Below, piece after piece: positions 9,161 to 17,618 of a DNA stretch of 17,619 nt. Location of the stretch: NCBI GenBank assembly GCA_003550305.1, contig QKYT01001280.1, forward strand, positions 1-17,619, written 5' to 3'. Position 1 is the first letter of the stretch, and every line of letters begins with the position of its first letter. Position numbers and translations under genes: made by a program. Origin of the DNA: Glomus cerebriforme (lineage: Eukaryota; Glomeromycota; Glomeromycetes; Glomerales; Glomeraceae). The notes below the pieces were generated by a model that worked only from the letters and a program-made list of their open reading frames with translations, was not told where the DNA came from and did no database searches.

Positions 9161-10872
9161 ACAAAAATACGGAACTTTGAGGGTATTTATCTGGTAGCAT
9201 CCAAATTTAAACGACAAACGCACAAATGCAGTAACACTAAACACTGAACAATAGCCCAGCTATTTTGAGTGTGAGTGGCAAACTTAAAATCCGAAGTCAT
9301 ATGATGGTGAGAATGTCTATATGTTGAATATGTTGATCAAATGCAAGTATCAACTGAAGTATCATATGAAACAGTATTTTATAATGGTACCAAATAAATA
9401 AACGTGCATTGGCTAACAATAATAGAATAGTATATATTACACGTGTGTAATTTATTTTAGTAATTGATTTTTAATAGATTGTTACAAAGTGTTATTTGTA
9501 ATTTGTCAAATAAAAAGATCATTAAATTATCCGGCCGAATGATTCCTTCTTTTATGTATATAATTTAAGACAAAATTGCTTGAAATTTTTTAATATATTT
9601 TAATAATTGTAGCAAAAAAATAAATAAATAAATAAATAAAATATTTTTTTTTCTTATTTTTGGCTAGAGACTATACAAAATTTTTTTGTTGCCATCAGAT
9701 AAAGTTAATTGCCAAATCTTAGCAAATATTATTTCAGTAGGTATTATTAATACCTAGAATTTTATTTGACTTTAAAATATTGTTAATAACTTTTTATATA
9801 TATATATAAGTTAGACACTAACTTTCATGTACAGTATATATGGTATCAACATTACTAACAAGTGTAATTTTTAATATTTTAGTATTACTGTAGTTTAAAA
9901 AATTTTTGAATAAAATAAATTCTTTTTGTGTCACAGTAATGTTACAATTTCTGAGACTCAAAATCGTCATTATTTATCTACTTTTATAAAATTGTAGAAC
10001 CAATGAAATTATTACACATAATTCTTAATTTTTAAAATATTAGAATCTTAGAATGGATATACATAGAAAAATTGTTCTGCTTTTGAGATCGACTTTGTGC
10101 ATTTCTCCGATTTTGCTATACTTTTGTTTATTTAAAACTACTGCTGTTATAAAAGTAAATTGATTTATAATTTAATATATCTTTTGTGTAAAATAATATG
10201 ATGTTTTATTGTGATCATACAGTATATAAAGTTAAAATTTCTGTGGCGCGGTAAATTTCGATTGAAAAAAAAGTCACGAAAAATTCACGTGAAATTTCAT
10301 CACCGGTGTCACATCGGACACTTCCTTCCGCATTTCATTTTTACAGAATTTTTTCATTAGTGAAATGTCTATTCGTCACCTTCTGTCACGTGAGCGCTAC
10401 ACTTAATTCCGGTCAAGATATTTAATACCGGCCGTTTCGTGGCAATTTTTTCAGGTTACACTGAGGTAGTCAGATTCATACTGCTGCGGTCAGCTGATTA
10501 TATAAATCATTATATATTATAAATTGAGGTATTTAAATTTATTGAATCATAAAAATTGATTTTATTTTTGAATATTGTTCAATTACAAACTGATTTATTT
10601 ATGTAAAAAAAAAAAAAAAAATTTACATATACTCTATAATCAGTGTTGAACAAAATCAAATAAATATACAGTAAATATAGTAAGTATAAAGAAATGAATA
10701 ATAAATGTTACATAACTACTTTAAATTTGAAATATTATTTTTACTAAAAACTTCAAAATATTTTCCTTAATGAAAATAATTAACTATTTCATTTCATTTT
10801 TTTTAGTGTAATTATTTGTATCATTTGTTAAAAAAATAGAATTACAATATTATTAAACATGTGAACCTTTGT
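9161..10872. other. Intergenic with simple repeats and a short-palindrome patch
   Basis: No gene is supported. There is an AAAT microsatellite of about five units (9618-9640) and a TA run (about 9795-9808). A G+C-richer patch at about 10240-10490 carries short palindromes: CACGTG at 10286-10291 and 10387-10392, and CACCGGTG at 10301-10308. It also contains ACTTAATTCCGG, which occurs near 781 in the inverted repeat there. Confidence 0.5.
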
Positions 10873-12084
10873 CTAATCAGCAATTTCACATTCTAAACAA
10901 TCAGAATTAAACTCATATTCTGAAAGATCTTTTGTAAAGGAATTTAGTAACCGAGATGTATAAATAGCTTGTGGATGAGTGGTTGAACTTTTTTCCTCTA
11001 AAAAGGAAAGTTTTGATTCTTTGTATTCATCTGCTTTTTTGAATTGCTTTTCAATATCACTATATTGAATTTCTTTTTCATCATCACTATGTTTCTCTAC
11101 CTTTTCATCATCGCTATGTTGCTCTTGTCTTTCATCATCATCATCACTATGTTGCTCTTCTCTTTCATCATCATCATCACTATGTTGCTCTTCTCTTTCA
11201 TCATCATCATTATGTTGCTCTTCTCTTTCATCATCATCATTACTATGTTGCTTTTCATTTTCATCATCATCATCACTATGTTGCTTTTCATTTTCATCAT
11301 CATCATCACTATGTTGCTCTTCATTTTCATCATCATCATCACTATGTTGCTCTACATTTTCATCATCACTATGTTGCTCATCATTTTCATCATCATCATC
11401 ATCATGTTGCTTTCCTTTTTCATTATTATAAGAATCATAAAATAAATCAAACATTTTCATTATTTCAGTAGCTTTAGGTCTATTATCTGGATTTGCATCC
11501 CAACATCTTTTCATTAAGTCAATATAACATTTTGGTGCTTCCAATTCATTTATTTCAGGTCTAATTCCACTACAGATGTCTAATGTTAAAAATTGATCAT
11601 GTGCACGATTAGCAAAAGGTTGTCTTCCAGTTGCTATAAAATACATAATCATACCAAAGCTATATATATCTGCTGCTTGAGTATAAGGATTTCCTCTTAA
11701 TACTTCAGGGGCTACAAACGGCATAACACCATAAACGTTTGTTTCATCTATATTATTAACTTCACCACATAATCCCATATCTGAAATACGCAATGAAAAA
11801 CCATCATCTAAAGATGTAGTGGTTGACAATATATTCCCTGTATGAAAATCATGATGAACCATTTTACTATGATGAATTTCTTCGAGGCCACTAATAATGT
11901 GTGATAGTGCATTTATATTATAAGTCCAATTAAAATTATTGTAATGTTTATATATCCAGTAATATAAACTTCCACCTTCCGCATAATCAAGAATCATAAT
12001 ATAATTTTTTGTATCTGGATCTTGAGATATTCCATATATTGGAAGAATGTTACCACTATGTTGTTTAATAGAATATGCTTTAAC
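10873..12084 (-). CDS. Exon 7: kinase C-lobe, acidic repeat and conserved tail
   Basis: 403 aa (913-1315). It begins VKAYSIKQHSGNILPIYGIS, then the hinge DYAEGG. The catalytic loop is VHHDFHTGN: Arg of HRD is His, while Asp (D991) and Asn (N996) remain. The metal-binding motif is DMG (D1014-G1016), APE is at 1038-1040, followed by DIYSFG and the Cys-Trp...NRP end of the domain. A long Asp/Glu/His repeat follows (about 1139-1252). The C-terminus has HPQAIYTSRLLN, as in the kinase at 3151-4868. RD-type activation control is altered; catalysis remains possible. Confidence 0.9.
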   Translation of the reverse strand, partial: VKAYSIKQHSGNILPIYGISQDPDTKNYIMILDYAEGGSLYYWIYKHYNNFNWTYNINALSHIISGLEEIHHSKMVHHDFHTGNILSTTTSLDDGFSLRISDMGLCGEVNNIDETNVYGVMPFVAPEVLRGNPYTQAADIYSFGMIMYFIATGRQPFANRAHDQFLTLDICSGIRPEINELEAPKCYIDLMKRCWDANPDNRPKATEIMKMFDLFYDSYNNEKGKQHDDDDDENDEQHSDDENVEQHSDDDDENEEQHSDDDDENEKQHSDDDDENEKQHSNDDDEREEQHNDDDEREEQHSDDDDEREEQHSDDDDERQEQHSDDEKVEKHSDDEKEIQYSDIEKQFKKADEYKESKLSFLEEKSSTTHPQAIYTSRLLNSFTKDLSEYEFNSDCLECEIAD

Positions 12085-15000
12085 CTATTAAATTGTAAAA
12101 ATTATTATTAGTATATTGAAAAATTTTAAATTAAATAAAGAAATTTCATACCTCATTTAAGAATTCAACAGAAATATTTTCTGAGTTGTGTAAACATTTT
12201 AAAGCAACTTTTTTATTCTGATCTCTTATACATTCGTTGAGTCCATTATTTTTTAATGGACCATTCTTCCATATTGCTAAATATATTGTAGAAAATCCAC
12301 CTTCACCTATTTTTTTAATATTACTAAACTGATTATATGGTATCCATTCAAATATTATATCATCTGGTTCATTAATTTTTAGTTGCATTGCTTGAATTAA
12401 ATTATCAATATTTATATTTCCACTGGTCCAATTTGTAAAATCTTCTTCTAAATAATTTATTTGACATTGTTTACACCATCTATCATCTATATTTGTGTAT
12501 TTTTCATCACATTTTTCACAATATTCATTTTCAAGAACTATGATATAATCTTTTGTATCAGAAATTTGAGATATTCCATACACTTTAAGTTCATTATCAC
12601 AAGTATCACTAATTGAATATTTCTTAACCTATTAAAAATATTTAAAAGACATCTTATTAAAAATTAAAATAGTATTATGTAAATTTAAATTTACTAATAA
12701 TTACCTCATCAGTAATATTTTGTGAATATTTTAAAGTACATTTCAAATCTAATCTTTTCGTCTGTTTCTTATTATAAAGATAATCATAATATAATAAATC
12801 ATTCTTCCATATTGCTGAATATATCTTTGTAAAATCATTTTCTTTTATTTTTTTAATATCATTAAATTGATTGTATGGTATCCATTCAAATATTAGATCA
12901 CCTGGGTGATTAATTTTTAATTGCATTTCTTGAATTAAATTATTGATTTTATCATTTTCAGTCCAGTTTGTAAAATTTAATTTTAAATCATTTACTTTGC
13001 ATTTTTTACACCATTCATCATCATATCCATTCCAATAATCCATATATTTTTTACCACACCTTTTACAATATAAAATATGCTGAAAAACAATGATATAATC
13101 TTTTGTATCTGGATTTTGAGATATTCCGTATAATGGATTATAATAAGCATGTCTTATTAGATGCATTTTAACCTAAAATAAAATTATATTAACATAAAAA
13201 TATTTTTTTGAAGTTATAAAATTTTTAAGAAATTTCGTACCTCAGTTAAAAATTCATCCGCATTTTGTGAGTCATATAATTTTAAAGAAACATTTTTATT
13301 TGATTCTCTTGACCATACCTTATTATAATAAAGTAATGGTCCATCCTTCCATATTGCTGAATATACTGTAGCAAAACTACTTTTACCTATTTCGTTAATA
13401 TTAATGAACTGATTATATGGTATAAACTCAAATAAAAATTCCAAAAAACCAATTTTTGATTGCTGTTTTTGAATAAAATTATCAATTTTTTCATTTTCAC
13501 TGGTCCAATTTATAAATAATTTTTTCAACAAAATTGTGTGACATGGTCTACACCAATTATTATATGTATCTGTATATTTTTCACCACATTTTTCGCATTT
13601 TTCACTATATTCATCTTGAAGAACTATAATATAATCTTTTGTATATAAATTTTGTGAAATTCCAAAAATTTTATTGTGATACTTGTTTAAATCTGCTTTA
13701 ACCTATTAAAGTATAAAAATATTTATTAAAAAAAAAGATATTTTTTAATTAAATTAAGTAAAGAAATCTCATACCTCATCTAAAGATTCATTAATGGAAT
13801 TGATTGTTTTTAAAATAACTTTTGCATTCTGCTGGTTTCTTGCATATATATTTTTTCTTTTATTATAATTTAATGGACCATCCTTCCATATTGCTACATA
13901 TACCTTATCAAAACTTTCTTCACCTTCTTTAATATCACTAAACTGATTATATGGTATCCATTCGAATACCATATCATCCAATTTATTAATTCCTAATTGC
14001 ATTTCTTGAATAAAATTATCAATTTTTTCATTCCCACTAGTCCAGTTTTTAAAATTATTTATAAAATTATTTATTTGACATTGTTTACACCATTCATACT
14101 TTGCATAATTTTTATCTATATATTGTTCATCACACCTTTTACAATATTCATTTGGAAAAACCATAATATAATCTTTTGAATCTGGATTTTGTGATATTCC
14201 ATAAATTTTAAGATCATTAAGACCTTTATAATCGGACTTAACCTATTGAAATAAAATAAATTAATAAAAGAAAAAATAATTTAAATTGAATGTTATCTAA
14301 AGAATTCATACCTTGTTCAGAAATTTAATGATATTTTGTGAATTATATAAATATTTTAGAGTAACTTCTTTGTTTGATTTTCTCATCCATTCCCTATCAT
14401 GATAACATAACGGGCCATCCTTCCATGTTGCAGAATATAATATATGCAAATCATCTTTAATTATTTCTCTGATATCATTTAACTGATCATATGGTATCCA
14501 TTCAAATACTATATCCGAGTCATAATCAATCTTTAATTGCATTTCTTGAATTAAATTATCAATTATTTCATTTCCACTAGCATGATTTTTTCTAAAACAA
14601 TTTATTTGACATGGTTGACACCATTCTTCAATTATATTTGTATACTTTTTACCACATTTTTCACAAAATACATCTTGGAAAACGATAGCATAATCTTTTG
14701 TATTTGGACATTGAGATATTCCATATATTTTAAGAACTTCATCAATATATGTTATTGAATATTTTTTATCCTATTAAAGTATAAAAATATACATTATTAT
14801 AAAAGGTATTTAAATTTAGATTAAAATTCATGAAATTTTATTATTACCTGATCGATAAAAAATTCATTAATAATATTTTGTAAGTTAGTATATAGTTTTA
14901 AAACAATCTTTTTATTCCGATTTCTTGTATATTCATTTTTATTTTTATTATAATTTAATAGACCATCCTTCCATATTGCTGAATATACTTTATCAAAACT

Positions 15001-15249
15001 TTCTCCGCCTATCTCTTCAATATCACTAAACTGATTATATGGTATCCATTCAAATATCATATCATCCGGTTCATTAATTTCTAATTGCATCTCTTGTATC
15101 AAATTATCAATTCTTTCATTTTCACTGGACCAATTTGTAAATTTCTTTTTTAAATCATTTATTTGGCATAATTTACACCATTCATACTTTACACTTGTAT
15201 ATTTCTCGCCACATTTTTCACATTTCTCATAACTTTCTTGAAGTGACAT
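10873..15249 (-). CDS. Seven-exon kinase gene with six tandem Cys-module/N-lobe cassettes
   Basis: Exons on the minus strand: 15249-14848, 14770-14312, 14242-13775, 13702-13241, 13172-12705, 12628-12152 and 12084-10873. They join through six phase-0 introns of 67-77 nt into 1,315 codons. Exons 1-6 each encode a CxxC...WCxxC module, a linker like FTNWTSGNEKIDN, then the kinase N-lobe from FEWIPYNQF to alphaC. Exons 2-6 begin with kinase beta4-beta5 (YGISQxPDTKDYIIV), so each N-lobe is followed by the next Cys module rather than a C-lobe. Exon 7 carries the only C-lobe. Exons 6+7 together form a complete kinase. The ATG at 15249 is directly preceded by an in-frame TAA. Whether all exons are joined or used alternatively cannot be decided from sequence. 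Kinase activity is probable for the exon 6-7 pair; substrate unknown. Confidence 0.8.
11065..11406 (-). repeat. In-frame minisatellite coding His-Ser-(Asp)n-Glu units
   Basis: About eleven head-to-tail units of 27-33 bp encode 9-11 residue blocks such as HSDDDDENEEQ and HSDDDDEREEQ, with shorter HSDDENVEQ and HSDDEKVEK forms. All unit lengths are multiples of three, so copy changes keep the frame. The segment is highly acidic and probably disordered. Long forward and antisense frames over it are shadows of the repeat. Confidence 0.9.
12152..12628 (-). CDS. Exon 6: beta4-beta5 + Cys module + intact N-lobe
   Basis: 159 aa (754-912), starting VKKYSISDTC. The Cys module is C790, C793, C805 and C808. 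This is the only copy with an intact loop, GEGGFSTIY (861-869), the ATP Lys in VALK (K897) and the alphaC Glu at the end of FLNE (E912). It lies next to the C-lobe exon, so selection appears to have kept just the N-lobe that completes the kinase. The donor is GTATGA. Confidence 0.85.
12705..13172 (-). CDS. Exon 5: beta4-beta5 + Cys module + degenerate N-lobe
   Basis: 156 aa (598-753), starting VKMHLIRHAY. The beta4-beta5 part is near consensus (YGISQNPDTKDYIIVFQ). CKRC and WCKKC form the module. The glycine loop is lost (IKENDFTKIY) and the beta3 Lys region is rearranged (LDLKCTLKYS), so ATP binding is unlikely. It ends ITDE; the donor is GTAATT. Confidence 0.85.
13241..13702 (-). CDS. Exon 4: beta4-beta5 + Cys module + N-lobe lacking glycines
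   Basis: 154 aa (444-597), starting VKADLNKYHN. VLQDEYSEKCEKCGEKY closely repeats the gene's first residues (SLQESYEKCEKCGEKY); WCRPC completes the module. The loop GKSSFATVY keeps only the first glycine. SLK keeps the Lys and FLTE keeps the Glu. The segment VWSRESNKNVSLK resembles exon 2 (EWMRKSNKEVTLK). The donor is GTACGA. Confidence 0.85.
13775..14242 (-). CDS. Exon 3: beta4-beta5 + Cys module + degenerate N-lobe
   Basis: 156 aa (288-443), starting VKSDYKGLND. CKRC and WCKQC form the Cys module and the full NWTSGNEKIDN linker is present. The glycine loop is EGEESFDKVY, one residue shorter before it than in the other copies. VILK keeps the Lys, and the exon ends SLDE with the Glu. ESFDKVY and the LNYNK segment are shared with exon 1. 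Confidence 0.85.
14312..14770 (-). CDS. Exon 2: beta4-beta5 + Cys module + degenerate N-lobe
   Basis: 153 aa (135-287), open throughout, starting DKKYSITYID after a TTTAATAG acceptor. YGISQCPNTKDYAIVFQ is followed by CEKC and WCQPC (C170, C173, C185, C188). The linker is shortened and lacks the Asn-Trp-Thr part. The glycine loop is lost (IIKDDLHILY), while TLK keeps the Lys. The exon ends FLNK, so Glu is replaced by Lys. The donor is GTATGA. Confidence 0.85.
14848..15249 (-). CDS. Exon 1: Cys module + N-lobe with weakened glycine loop
   Basis: 134 aa (residues 1-134). It starts MSLQESYEKCEKCGEKY; C10, C13, C25 and C28 form the Cys module. The glycine loop is GGESFDKVY (81-89), lacking the second and third family glycines in register, but VLK keeps its Lys (K118). 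It ends INEFFIDQ, so the alphaC Glu at the exon end is replaced by Gln. The donor is GTAATA. Confidence 0.85.
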
Positions 15250-15734
15250 TTATAAAAAGTATTATCAAAACAAAAAAAAAATATTTAAAAATTAATGAAT
15301 TTATTTCGCAAAAAGAAAAAAAAATAACACAAAGGTTTCAAAAAAATTTGTACAACCATTATATATGATATTTTGGCGCTATAATGTTATCCTAATTTGT
15401 AGGTAAATCAAACAATCAATGAACCGATAATTATGTACATGTTATACATGTATATCAATTCCGCAGTTTTATTATTTGAAAATATCTAATGGTGGTACTG
15501 AAATACATACTGTATGTGGGGGTACACTATTTTTATGAGGTTAGGTGTAAAAATGCGGACTTTTTAGTTAAAGTTAGGTTATTTAAAATTTTGAATGCAA
15601 GAGGATTTAGTTTGTATATTTTTCATAAATTTTCCTGATAATACATATTTGCGATTTTTATATTATTTAAGTTTTGAGTCTAATAACATCTTTATTATAA
15701 AAATATGTAAATTTATCTTTTATTAATAAGTAAA
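15250..15734. other. Upstream flank of the seven-exon gene, no gene
   Basis: On the minus strand the leader before 15249 is T-rich, as for the kinase at 3151. A GGTTAGGT/GTTAGGTT pair sits near 15540-15580. No promoter motif or gene can be supported. Confidence 0.4.
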
Positions 15735-16000
15735 GTTGTAGAGCCGAACTAAAATATACATTATACATAATATTCGATTATTAAGTTTATATAATAAAAA
15801 GATAGACTCACACTTAAATTTTCGCGCTCAATTTTGATATTTTTGGCAGTTTCCATATATAGAACTCAAAAATATATTCTAAATCAGCCTTTTATTGTTA
15901 AAATTATAGAGGCCGAATATTTACATGTAATATTTAATTTTAGGACATATAATGAATATATCTCAGGCTCACGCTTAATTTTCGTGTACAATTTTAACAT
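15735..16000. repeat. Diverged direct duplication, about 165 bp
   Basis: GTTGTAGAGCCGAA near 15735 matches ATTATAGAGGCCGAA near 15903. AGACTCACACTTAAATTTTCG near 15804 matches AGGCTCACGCTTAATTTTCG near 15965, followed in both by a CAATTTT stretch. The offset of 161-168 bp suggests an old tandem duplication of non-coding sequence. Confidence 0.45.
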
Positions 16001-16259
16001 CCATCCATATTTAAAATCAAATTTAGCATGTTAAGTTGTAGTATAAGTTGTAGTATCAATAAATTTTACATGTAATCCTTTAATTATCCAAAATCTTGAA
16101 AAAGTTCAGAAAGTTCAGAATTTTTTCGACTTTATGAAAAAAGTATTGAAACAAAATTATATTATGGCACAGTAAATTTCTGTTAACTAAATTTATATAA
16201 AATCTATTGTTATGATATCGAAAATTTTTTATTCAAGCAAATAAAAACACAAATATAAA

Positions 16260-16834
16260 CTAGGCATGTTTGTAATTGTCTAGTTCCCGTTTTAACTCTT
16301 GAATTTCTTGGTCGTTAGGTTGAATGTTAGGAGTTTGATTATTACCAAAACTGTCAAGCCTATGATTATCGTTTCTTTTAGCATATTTTATCTACTTAAC
16401 ATTCACAGAATAGTTAATAAACCTACTGCTATTCAGAACACCCCTCGGTAAAAAGCATCTTGTTTTTTGTAATAGTCTAAAGGTCTACGGGCTTGCTGTT
16501 GAGCCTTGCCACTATATTCATTTCATTTTTGAGAAATTTTATTTTCCATTTGTTCAGTGCGGTTGACGGTAGGTCTTTTAACCCAGTTTTCTCATCTATT
16601 TTCTACTTGACTCGGAGTTTCTAAATGCCACATCACGTGATGTATTAGGTCGAAGAAATAAATTTATAAAAAAAGGAAACATTATAAAAAATTATAGCCT
16701 GCATCATTATTTTTATTTTTCCAGTTCTTAATTACATTTACTAAGAAACTTCTAACAATTTTATTATGTAGCTCAATTAATGCACTTTAATTTGAAGGCT
16801 TTATTTGCACAGGTTGGCTAGTGGTTGGCTCCAT
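16260..16834 (-). pseudogene. Decayed protein gene, family not recognised
   Basis: From ATG 16834 one frame reads coherent protein broken by stops: MEPTTSQPVQIKPSN, TAA (16789-16787), SALIELHNKIVRSF..., two TAA near 16683-16664, then HLETPSQVENR, TGA (16594-16592), ENWVKRPTVNRTEQ..., TGA (16525-16523) and NEYSGKAQQQARRPLDYYKK. A small insertion or deletion near 16440 shifts the frame. The rest continues with one TAG (16394-16392) and ends QEIQELKRELDNYKHA at 16260, a likely short coiled coil. Composition is unlike the A+T spacer, so this was real coding sequence. It is rich in Lys, Arg, Gln and Asn with Trp at intervals, which could suit a DNA- or nucleic-acid-associated or element-encoded protein, but I cannot name it. 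Confidence 0.6.
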
Positions 16835-17324
16835 GTATTCTAAATAAATATTAGTTGAGTAAATAATAATGATAATACACACAGAAATTTTTTTATAATA
16901 AACTAACAATCTTTGAAATTAGAAAATGACTTTAAAATTTAATTCTCAAAATCGACTTTTACAACTAATTTTTGGGTAAAATTAAAAAAATCTATATTAT
17001 CAACTAAAATAGTTGGTGATCAATATGAAAAATGGCAAATGTATCTTGACTTATAAAAAGTCAAAGCATCATCACTAAGTTTCCAAGAGGTCTGATAACT
17101 ATCAATGAACAGAATGTCCACAGTCCACAGACCGTTAGTTATACGTAATACTGATGGAAATTTTTATTTGATTAATAAATAAATAAAAAATTCCTTTTTT
17201 TTTGTTTATATAAGAAATCGAACTGAACATGTCTTTAATGATATATCTCTCAATTATCTCACATTCCAACAACTAGACTATTTTTTTTTAAAAATTATTT
17301 AATAAATAATTTTACTTAATCAAC
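16835..17324. other. Spacer between decayed gene and helicase end
   Basis: A+T-rich. Neither strand shows a supportable frame. GGTCTG and CAGACC near 17089 and 17127 form a small inverted pair of unclear meaning. Confidence 0.4.
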
Positions 17325-17361
17325 TAGTAATTGTTTTACATGGTGGGTGACTTCGTCACCC
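17325..17361 (-). other. Perfect hairpin downstream of the helicase (possible Helitron end)
   Basis: GGGTGAC (17345-17351) and GTCACCC (17355-17361) form a 7-bp perfect stem with a three-base loop, G+C-rich in an A+T background. On the minus strand it lies about 42 bases after the helicase stop, and a CTAG followed by T lies about 20 bases beyond it. Helitrons end in a short hairpin followed by CTRR. The spacing here is longer than usual, so the element end is inferred. Confidence 0.35.
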
Positions 17362-17402
17362 AATCGTTTTCCTTATGGTATAAAAGAAATTTTATTATGA
17401 AT

Positions 17403-17618
17403 TTAAATAGGTAGTCTGTTGTTTGATATTTGTTCTAANNTAATGTATTCTTTTTTAACCCTTTCATCTACTAAAAATGCATTTGATGTAAGGGATAGAA
17501 TTTTTACATCATCCCAAGTCCTACACCTGCTTAGAGCAACATAAGATTGGCCTCGTGCAAACATTTGATTATTTAAGTAAAGTGATGTTTGTGGTAATGT
17601 TATTGCTTGTGTTTTGTG
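17403..17618 (-). CDS. Pif1-like DNA helicase, C-terminal end (partial)
   Basis: 71 residues of a gene whose 5' part lies beyond the right edge. HKTQAITLP corresponds to helicase motif V, and GQSYVALSRCR is the hallmark motif VI of superfamily 1B Pif1/Helitron helicases (arginine-finger region). The tail runs through WDDVKILSL, AFLVDERVKKEY and a final LEQISNNRLPI. Two ambiguous bases (17439-17440) obscure one codon. Pif1-like helicases occur both as host genome-maintenance proteins and as Helitron transposases. The partial sequence cannot separate these, but the hairpin just downstream favours a transposon origin. Confidence 0.88.
   Translation of the reverse strand, partial: HKTQAITLPQTSLYLNNQMFARGQSYVALSRCRTWDDVKILSLTSNAFLVDERVKKEYIXLEQISNNRLPI

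Noticed and set aside
11044..11445. Long plus-strand frame rich in Ile, Met, Leu and Phe, and a Met-rich frame on the minus strand (11097-11342)
   Set aside because: Both are other-frame readings of the Asp/Glu/His minisatellite in the kinase exon; their regularity comes from the repeat.
13997..14179. Plus-strand frame opposite exon 3
   Set aside because: Antisense of a clearly coding exon, Ile/Phe-rich by composition.
12152..15249. Reading the six fragments as six independent kinase pseudogenes
   Set aside because: None has its own C-lobe, and all have matching acceptor, donor and phase with no internal stop; a single multi-exon gene explains this better.
15834..16034. 66-codon plus-strand frame
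   Set aside because: Lies across the diverged direct duplication, is not conserved between its two halves and has no motifs.
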